Source: an uncultured Prevotella sp.
Lineage (GTDB): Bacteria > Bacteroidota > Bacteroidia > Bacteroidales > Bacteroidaceae
Reading direction: 5' to 3'
Length of the DNA: 6,445 bases
Assembly (NCBI GenBank): GCA_945614335.1
Contig: CALZAP010000085.1
Span: 1-6,445, forward strand
Below, in pieces: positions 1 through 4,796 of the stretch (position 1 is its first letter; every line of letters starts with the position of its first letter). The notes under the pieces were generated by a model. It worked only from the letters and a program-made list of their open reading frames with translations. It made no database searches and was not told the origin of the DNA. The position numbers and the translations under genes were made by a program.

Positions 1-156
1 ATCTACACCACCAACACCCCCACCGACTATCGTGTCACCACACTTATGCACGACCATGTCTACAGAATGTCGGTGGCATGGCAAAACGTGAGCTACAACC
101 AGCCGCCACACGTCGGATACTGGTTAAAGGACAAGGCAGTAAAGACAAAAAAATAA
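1..156 (+). CDS. Rhamnogalacturonan lyase (PL11-like), C-terminal end only
   Basis: Frame 1 is open from the window edge to a TAA at 154-156 and gives 51 residues; the start lies outside the window. The segment containing YRMSVAWQNVSYNQPPHVGY matches, from memory of the family, the conserved C-terminal end of family 11 polysaccharide lyases (YesW/YesX-like rhamnogalacturonan lyases). These cleave the alternating rhamnose-galacturonate backbone of rhamnogalacturonan I by beta-elimination and are secreted in Bacteroidota. The short Lys-rich tail (KDKAVKTKK) is not diagnostic. The next gene begins only eight bases after the stop and encodes an acetylesterase for the same polymer, so the two are almost certainly co-transcribed within a pectin utilisation locus. 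The family call depends on about 20 residues; another protein sharing this beta-propeller end is possible but less likely given the neighbour. Confidence 0.72.
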   Translation: MYTTNTPTDYRVTTLMHDHVYRMSVAWQNVSYNQPPHVGYWLKDKAVKTKK

Positions 157-164
157 TATAATAT

Positions 165-278
165 ATGAAAACGAAACTACTTGCAGCAACTATTTTTGCA
201 CTCTCCACGGCAACAGCATCCGCACAGGCCGATGGAAGACGTGAACAAGGTGGTCGACAACACACTCGACAGTCTTAA
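165..278 (+). other. Signal-peptide reading frame, out of frame with the esterase
   Basis: ATG at 165 starts a 37-codon frame ending at TAA 276-278. Its first 22 residues form a textbook Sec signal peptide: basic MKTK, hydrophobic LLAATIFALSTATA, then a small-residue cleavage region ASA-QA or AQA. There is no lipobox cysteine, so SPI rather than lipoprotein export would be expected. The frame starts eight bases after the lyase stop, the normal place for the next operon gene. The esterase domains, however, are read in the +1 frame, and the two frames overlap from 181 to 278. Dropping a single base near 223-240, for example in GCACAGGCCGATGG, would join AQA directly to MEDVNK. I infer that this is the true N-terminus of the esterase, separated by a one-base insertion (or two-base loss) in the strain or in the assembly. 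Confidence 0.8.
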
Positions 279-2913
279 CAAGGCAGCAACAGCACGCATC
301 CCAGCCGGCACAAGCCGAAAGGGAAACAACCCCGTGCTATTCCTCATCGGTAACTCAACGATGAGAAACGGTACACTTGGAAACGGTAACAACGGACAGT
401 GGGGATGGGGATACTACGCCCAGCACTTCTTCGACGAAAACAAAATCACCGTCGAAAACCAAGCCCTCGGAGGCATGAGCAGCCGAACATTCTACAACCG
501 CCTGTGGCCTGACGTGAGAAAGGGCATCAAACCCGGCGACTGGGTCATCATCTCTATCGGACACAACGACAACGGCCCATACGACAGCGGCAGGGCGAGG
601 GCAAGTATTCCAGGCATTGGCCACGACTCGCTAAACGTTACCATTAAGGAGACGGGAGTGAAGGAAACCGTTTACACCTATGGCACATATCTCAGAAAAT
701 ATATAGCCGACTGCCGCAAAGCGGGAGCAAACCCCATACTCATGTCGCTCACACCTCGTGATGCCTACGACGAGCAGGGAAAAATAGTGAGAGTGAACAA
801 GACTTTCGGCTTGTGGGCAAAGCAAGTGGCAGAACAGGAAAACGTGCCCTTCGTCGACCTTAACGAAATCTCTGCCGCAAAGCTCGACAGCTATGGTCCA
901 TGGAAAGAGAAATACCACTTCTACACCGACCATATACACACCTCACGCTTCGGAGCGGAAATGAACGCCCGCTCGGCTGCCGAAGGCATTGCGGCAAGCG
1001 ACAATCCTCTGTTGACTCCGCTTAAGGCCATGATGCAAAACGTGGAACTGCCCACCGTGGAGGTGAAACGCGAGAAGGGAAAGCCCGTTGTGTTCATCAC
1101 TGGCGACAGCACCGTGAAAAACAACGACAGCGACCCCGACGGAATGTGGGGATGGGGCTCGCAGGCCTACAGCGTGTTTGACTCTACACGAGTGACCTGT
1201 GTAAACTGCGCCAAGGCTGGAAGAAGCACACGTACTTTCCTCAACGAAGGACGCTGGGAACGAGTGTACAACTCGCTGAAGCCCGGCGACTACGTGCTCA
1301 TACAGTTCGGACACAACGACATTGGTCCCATCGACAACAACAAGGAGCGTGGAACCATTGCCTGCGCCAACGACACCAATCACGTATACAAAATCAAGAG
1401 CACAGGAAAATATGAAGTGGTGTATTCCTTCGGATGGTATCTGAAGAAGTTCATACAAGACGTAAGGGAAAAGGGTGCCACACCTATACTTCTGTCGCTC
1501 ACTCCACGCAACGAATGGCCCGGTGGAAAGATTGAGCGCAGAAACAACACCTACGGAAAGTGGTATCGCGAAGTGGTGAAGGAAACGGGTGTGGAACTCG
1601 TGGACGTTCACAACATCTCCGCAGACTATCTCGACGCCGTAGGACAGGAAAAGGCAAAGGCATACTACAACCACGACCATACCCACACATCCCTGCTCGG
1701 AGCAAAGATGAACGCCAAGAGCGTGGCCCGTGGACTGGAACGCAACGGCAGTCCACTCGCGGCATATCTCAAGTCTGCCAACACCATACATGCCGACCTC
1801 AGTGCCAAGGCAGACAAGCAAGGCACTCCTTTCTTCTTCTCAGCCGAACTGCCCGACGGAAACTATCGCGTCAGCGTGACTCTCGGCGACCGCAAACGTG
1901 CCGCAAAGACCTCAGTGAGAGCCGAATGCAGACGACTGATGGTGGAGGAAACCGCCACCAAGAAAGGCGAATACAAAACCGTATCGTTCACCGTCAACAA
2001 GCGCTCGCCTTACATCGGCGACATGACAAGCGTACGCATAAACAAACGCGAACAAGGCATCAGCACATGGGACGACTGCCTCACACTTGAGTTCACCGGC
2101 GACGCTCCAGCGGTGAAAGAGATAACCATAGAACGCGACACCACCGCCCTCACACTCTTCCTTTGCGGCAACTCCACCGTGACCGACCAGGCTTCAGAGC
2201 CTTACGCCAGCTGGGGACAGATGGTGACACGATGGTTCCAGCCGGAAGTGGCGGTGGCAAACCTTGCAGAAAGCGGGCTCGCCACATCGTCGTTCCTTGC
2301 ACAAAACCGACTCGACAAGATTCTCACCATGATGAAAAAAGGCGACTACGTGTTCTGCGAGTTCGGACATAACGACCAGAAAGAACGTAAGCCGGGCAGC
2401 GGAGCTTATTACAACTTCGCCCACAACCTGAAGATATTCATCGACAAGGTGAGGGCTGCAGGCGGCCACATAGTGTTTATCACACCCACCCAGCGCCGCG
2501 CCTTCGACACCGCCACAAACAGCAAGATTCAGGAGACCCACGGCGACTATCCTGACGCAATGCGAGAAGTGGCACGAAGGGAAAACGTGCCGGTGATAGA
2601 CCTTCACGACATGACCCGCACCTTCTTCGAGACTCTCGGTTTTGAAGACAGCAAGAGGTCGCTCGTACACTATCCCGCCAACACCTTCCCCGGCCAGGAC
2701 AAGCCCCTTGCCGACAACACCCACTTCAATCCCTACGGTGCCTATGAGGTGGCAAAAATGGTGGTTATGGGCATGAAGCAGCTCAACCTCCCCTTCGTGA
2801 AGTACCTGCGTTCCGACTGGACCGACTTCTCCCCTGCCCAGCCCGACGACTGGAAGACATTCAAGTGGAGAAACTCTGAAAACATCGACACAACAAAACC
2901 CTATGGAAATTGA
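232..2913 (+). CDS. Three-domain rhamnogalacturonan acetylesterase (CE12-like, SGNH hydrolase), 5' frameshift
   Basis: The open frame runs from a TTG at 181; the first ATG is at 232 (893 residues). Residue numbers here count from 181. Three SGNH/GDSL hydrolase domains are visible. Domain 1 (about 52-275) has GNST 57-60, block-II Gly 98, GHND 127-130 and DHIH 250-253. Domain 2 (about 303-525) has GDST 308-311, GHND 377-380 and DHTH 499-502. Domain 3 (about 658-880) has GNST 663-666, GHND 729-732 and DNTH 845-848. Each keeps the Ser, the Asn and the Asp-X-X-His of the active site. Domains 1 and 2 resemble each other closely; domain 3 is preceded by a beta-rich module (about 545-655) typical of Bacteroidota rhamnogalacturonan acetylesterases. 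The family removes acetyl groups from galacturonate in RG-I, outside the cytoplasm. The C-terminus KPYGN looks complete. Without the signal peptide encoded at 165, the product as written would stay in the cytoplasm. Confidence 0.9.
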   Translation: MEDVNKVVDNTLDSLNKAATARIPAGTSRKGNNPVLFLIGNSTMRNGTLGNGNNGQWGWGYYAQHFFDENKITVENQALGGMSSRTFYNRLWPDVRKGIKPGDWVIISIGHNDNGPYDSGRARASIPGIGHDSLNVTIKETGVKETVYTYGTYLRKYIADCRKAGANPILMSLTPRDAYDEQGKIVRVNKTFGLWAKQVAEQENVPFVDLNEISAAKLDSYGPWKEKYHFYTDHIHTSRFGAEMNARSAAEGIAASDNPLLTPLKAMMQNVELPTVEVKREKGKPVVFITGDSTVKNNDSDPDGMWGWGSQAYSVFDSTRVTCVNCAKAGRSTRTFLNEGRWERVYNSLKPGDYVLIQFGHNDIGPIDNNKERGTIACANDTNHVYKIKSTGKYEVVYSFGWYLKKFIQDVREKGATPILLSLTPRNEWPGGKIERRNNTYGKWYREVVKETGVELVDVHNISADYLDAVGQEKAKAYYNHDHTHTSLLGAKMNAKSVARGLERNGSPLAAYLKSANTIHADLSAKADKQGTPFFFSAELPDGNYRVSVTLGDRKRAAKTSVRAECRRLMVEETATKKGEYKTVSFTVNKRSPYIGDMTSVRINKREQGISTWDDCLTLEFTGDAPAVKEITIERDTTALTLFLCGNSTVTDQASEPYASWGQMVTRWFQPEVAVANLAESGLATSSFLAQNRLDKILTMMKKGDYVFCEFGHNDQKERKPGSGAYYNFAHNLKIFIDKVRAAGGHIVFITPTQRRAFDTATNSKIQETHGDYPDAMREVARRENVPVIDLHDMTRTFFETLGFEDSKRSLVHYPANTFPGQDKPLADNTHFNPYGAYEVAKMVVMGMKQLNLPFVKYLRSDWTDFSPAQPDDWKTFKWRNSENIDTTKPYGN

Positions 2914-2979
2914 AGGTTGAAAGTTGGAAATTGAAGATTGAAAATTGAAAGTTGAAGGTTGAAAGTTGATGATTGAGAC
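2903..2979 (+). repeat. Heptamer tandem array TTGAARR
   Basis: From 2910 to 2979 the sequence parses into ten consecutive 7-base units: TTGAAGG, TTGAAAG, TTGGAAA, TTGAAGA, TTGAAAA, TTGAAAG, TTGAAGG, TTGAAAG, TTGATGA and TTGAGAC. The preceding ATGGAAA (2903-2909), still inside the esterase gene, is a plausible eleventh, degenerate unit. The esterase stop TGA (2911-2913) lies in the first full unit. Low-complexity arrays of this type are frequent between genes in Prevotella and Bacteroides genomes (general knowledge, not searched). The open minus frames through this stretch (repeating STFNFQ-like peptides) come from the repeat composition and should not be read as a protein. Confidence 0.85.
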
Positions 2980-2991
2980 TTTCAACCTTCA
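2953..2991 (+). terminator. Perfect 14-bp inverted repeat, possible bidirectional terminator
   Basis: TGAAGGTTGAAAGT at 2953-2966 and ACTTTCAACCTTCA at 2978-2991 are exact reverse complements separated by 11 bases. The hairpin is followed by the T-rich TTCTTGTTGTC. It lies between the plus-strand esterase and the minus-strand symporter/flavoprotein unit, where a shared terminator would be expected. The left arm is built from heptamer units of the preceding array and the right arm is one inverted copy, so the hairpin may have arisen by repeat inversion rather than by selection for termination. The stem is AT-rich and the T tract is interrupted, so termination strength is uncertain. Confidence 0.5.
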
Positions 2992-3043
2992 TTCTTGTTG
3001 TCATGGTTGTATTAGTTGTCGTTTGTAAACTTGAAAAAACGCC

Positions 3044-3196
3044 AATATTACATCTTCCTCCACCCGGCACAGCCACCTTCGACAAGGCCATATGTCCACT
3101 CTCAAATACAGTAACCATAGCCTCGGGACAGCGCCTCTTTATCTCTATCGCCGCAAAGCAGCCTGCGGCTCCGGCTCCAACTATTGCTATCTTCAT
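3044..3196 (-). pseudogene. Truncated HI0933/BaiN-like FAD-dependent oxidoreductase (N-terminal remnant)
   Basis: ATG at 3196 (minus) begins MKIAIVGAGAAGCFAAIEIK, with the Rossmann dinucleotide motif GAGAAG (residues 7-12), an acidic residue ending beta-2 (Glu32) and the family block PGGGRCN (44-50). This is the N-terminus of NAD(P)/FAD-dependent flavoproteins of the HI0933/YhiN/BaiN family, normally about 400 residues. After Ile51 (about 3044) the family sequence (usually GGGRCNLTN...) stops. The frame then runs through Thr-rich codons and the heptamer repeats to a stop at 2861-2863 inside the esterase gene, 111 codons in all. Substrate-binding and C-terminal FAD regions are absent, so the product cannot be functional. 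The start overlaps the symporter stop as ATGA, showing that it was once translationally coupled to that gene. I read it as a 3' deletion or a rearrangement breakpoint; a misassembled join is the alternative. Confidence 0.8.
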
Positions 3197-4416
3197 TTCA
3201 CGTCATGGTCGGTCATTGCAGCCACACAGGAGTCTGACCATACATTCTCGGCAGTCTCTATCATGTCTATTATTGTATATACAGGCAAAATAATACCCAT
3301 GATGGCGACAGGCGCACCTATGCCCGACATCAGCGAGAGGGTGAGGAAGAAACAACCCATCGGCACCCCTGCATTGCCTATCGCCGACACCACCGAAAGG
3401 AGAAGCCACAGAAGCATGGTGGGAATGGTGAGTTCGATACCTCCATTCTGCATCACGAAAAGCGAGGTGACAAGGATGAACGCCGCACAACCGTTCATAT
3501 TTACAGTGGTGCAGATGGGCAACACGAAACGGGCATCCTTAGGACTTACTCCAAGTCGCTTCTCAGATGTCTCCATGGTGACAGGCAGTGTAGCTGCGGA
3601 GCTCTTGGTGAACAAAGCCATCAACACCGCCGGCATCATCTTCGACAATACATGCACAGGATTGAGTCCGCGCGAGAGGAGGAACAGAGGCAGAACGACG
3701 AAGAACTGTATGCAGTTGCCACCTATGATGACGAGGATATACTTGCCAAGCGACTCGGCAGCCACTCCCGCCGTCATCTGCGAAGCTAATTGAGCAGAAA
3801 AGGCGAGAATGCCTAAGGGCAACGTCCATATCAGCCAGTGTATGAGATGGAAAAGCAGTTCCTGAAGACCGAACAGCACCTTCAGCACAGCCTCAACACC
3901 CTCGGTGCGCTTCATCCTCGACAATGCCATGCCCACGGCAAAGGCAATGAGAATGAGCGAGAGAACATTGCCCTCAAGGAAGGGGCGCACAATATTATTG
4001 GGCACTACCGAAAGGAAGTGTTCGGAATAGGATTTCTGAGAGTACTCAGAGATATCTGATAATCCAGAAGAAGCGGCAATACCTTCAGGCAGGTTTCCCG
4101 GAGCCACGATGACATAGAGCAGCAATCCCACTGCTGCAGCCGACACGGTGGTGAGGATAGTGTATTTGAGGGCAGTGCGGAAGATGCGCCCCGAATCCTT
4201 CTGTCCGCCGAGTGTCGATAGTGTTGTGATTACAGCCAGTACGATTGTGGGCACAGCAAGCAGTTGGAACAGTCGTGTATATACACTTGCTATAAACTCC
4301 ATGGTGGTGTCAATCCATCCCACCTGCAGCATTCCGATGGCGGTCCCCACTACGAGCGCCCCCATCCATATCAACATCTGGCGATGCTGGGATTTCTTGT
4401 TTTTACTTGTTGTCAT
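3193..4416 (-). CDS. Dicarboxylate/amino acid:cation symporter (DAACS family), SstT-like signature
   Basis: This encodes 407 residues from ATG 4416; the frame extends upstream to a TTG at 4443, but the promoter box overlaps that region, so 4416 is preferred. It is an inner-membrane secondary transporter of the GltP/GltPh/SstT (SLC1) fold with about eight hydrophobic spans. Visible landmarks are the hairpin-1 serine motif SSAATLP (272-278), NMNGC (306-310, usually NMDGT), the hairpin-2 loop GNAGVP (347-352) and the last helix DMIETAENVWSD with Asp384, Glu387, Asn391 and Asp395. By alignment from memory these four correspond to GltPh D394, R397, N401 and D405. Glu in place of the substrate-carboxylate-binding Arg argues against aspartate/glutamate and resembles the serine/threonine transporter SstT. 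The protein is likely sodium-coupled. The gene is divergent from the ATPase and upstream of, and overlapping, the flavoprotein stub. Confidence 0.88.
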   Translation of the reverse strand: MTTSKNKKSQHRQMLIWMGALVVGTAIGMLQVGWIDTTMEFIASVYTRLFQLLAVPTIVLAVITTLSTLGGQKDSGRIFRTALKYTILTTVSAAAVGLLLYVIVAPGNLPEGIAASSGLSDISEYSQKSYSEHFLSVVPNNIVRPFLEGNVLSLILIAFAVGMALSRMKRTEGVEAVLKVLFGLQELLFHLIHWLIWTLPLGILAFSAQLASQMTAGVAAESLGKYILVIIGGNCIQFFVVLPLFLLSRGLNPVHVLSKMMPAVLMALFTKSSAATLPVTMETSEKRLGVSPKDARFVLPICTTVNMNGCAAFILVTSLFVMQNGGIELTIPTMLLWLLLSVVSAIGNAGVPMGCFFLTLSLMSGIGAPVAIMGIILPVYTIIDMIETAENVWSDSCVAAMTDHDVK

Positions 4417-4440
4417 AACTATAAATATGAATATTGTCTG

Positions 4441-4474
4441 CAAATTTAGATAAAATTTCCCAATTATAGGCCAA
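4441..4474 (-). promoter_or_regulatory. Bacteroidota-type promoter for the symporter
   Basis: Read on the minus strand, TAAATTTG (4448-4441) matches the -7 consensus TAnnTTTG exactly. A TTG at 4474-4472 lies 23 bases upstream, slightly farther than the usual 19-21. Transcription would start near 4434 and leave a short leader of about 18 bases before ATG 4416. No clear Shine-Dalgarno sequence is seen in the leader, which is normal for this phylum. The match supports choosing ATG 4416 rather than the TTG at 4443, which lies inside the -7 box. Confidence 0.6.
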
Positions 4475-4666
4475 TCGAGATAAAAATATTACCGAAATCC
4501 GCAAAATTTCTAATAATCAAGGCATACATACGCTCAATCCTAATCATTCCGTGCTCTTATGTCACAATTTGAATTCTGAGGCTTCATTTATAGAGGAAAG
4601 GTAATAAAAATATTGGGTAAAAGTAACAGAAAAGAGTTAATAATTAATAAATCATTGCCGTGTTTC
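4475..4666. other. AT-rich divergent intergenic DNA without recognised features
   Basis: This is the part of the 380-base gap between the symporter and the ATPase that is neither promoter nor repeat. It is strongly AT-rich, with stop codons in most frames and no TAnnTTTG box, tRNA-like structure or long inverted repeat that I can see. It may hold upstream regulatory sites, but nothing specific can be supported. Confidence 0.5.
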
Positions 4667-4697
4667 TTGCTGAATTTCTCAGAAAGGTGTAAATTTG
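4667..4697 (+). promoter_or_regulatory. Bacteroidota promoter inside the first 33-bp repeat
   Basis: TTG at 4667-4669 and TAAATTTG at 4690-4697 are separated by exactly 20 bases, the preferred spacing of the Bacteroidota sigma-ABfr promoter (TTG / TAnnTTTG). The box continues as TAAATTTGCACC, a common extended form. Transcription would begin near 4703-4705, so the mRNA leader would carry repeat copies 2-4 before the ATPase start at 4797. The -7 box straddles the end of repeat copy 1 and its 10-base spacer. The equivalent positions of copies 2-4 (TAAATACA, TAAAAACG, TAAGTATT) no longer match, so only copy 1 should be active. Confidence 0.65.
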
Positions 4698-4792
4698 CAC
4701 CGATGAATTTCTCAGAAAGGTGTAAATACAAGTATTTGAATTTCTCAGATAAGTGTAAAAACGAGCAGTTGAATTTCTCAGAAAGGTATAAG
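4671..4792 (+). repeat. Four-copy direct repeat, exact 33-bp period, upstream of the ATPase
   Basis: A 23-base element, TGAATTTCTCAGAAAGG followed by TGTAAA, occurs at 4671-4693, 4704-4726, 4737-4759 and 4770-4792. Copies 1 and 2 are identical; copy 3 has two changes (AGATAAG for AGAAAGG) and copy 4 has two (TATAAG at its end). Ten-base spacers between the copies are unrelated. Each copy contains the small dyad TTTCT-C-AGAAA (imperfect in copy 3). The 33-bp spacing is about three helical turns, so the dyads would face roughly the same side of the DNA. The last copy ends four bases before ATG 4797, and its AGAAAGG (4780-4786) is placed about where a weak ribosome-binding site would be. The array could be operator sites, a leader-RNA element, or a simple tandem expansion; the sequence does not decide. 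Confidence 0.9.
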
Positions 4793-4796
4793 TATT

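Noticed and set aside
943..1821. Long antisense open frame (292 codons) inside the esterase
   Set aside because: It lies wholly opposite a frame with clear catalytic motifs, and its translation is Val/Cys/His-rich with no recognisable domain. It is a by-product of codon bias in the GC-richer sense gene.
1560..2090. Plus-strand frame (176 codons), Arg/His/Gln-rich
   Set aside because: It is an alternate frame within the esterase; its composition is that of an out-of-frame read and it interrupts a domain with intact motifs.
2194..2985. Antisense open frame (263 codons) across domain 3 and the heptamers
   Set aside because: It starts in the repeat array and mirrors the third SGNH domain; its N-terminal FQPSTFNFQ-like repeats are just the heptamers translated.
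2994..3004. Eleven bases (minus strand ATGACAACAAG) shared with the symporter start at 4406-4416
   Set aside because: It is too short to show duplication; a common MTT-type start sequence can recur by chance and flanking bases do not match.
2861..3043. Continuation of the flavoprotein frame beyond residue 51
   Set aside because: After GGGRCNI the translation is Thr-rich and then repeat-derived and ends inside the esterase gene; nothing resembles the flavoprotein family.
3092..3793. Plus-strand open frame (233 codons) opposite the symporter
   Set aside because: The minus strand carries the DAACS motifs in frame, while the plus translation has no family features.
4671..4792. CRISPR array
   Set aside because: Repeats have the right look, but spacers are only ten bases, there are four copies, no cas genes are present, and the array directly abuts a start codon.
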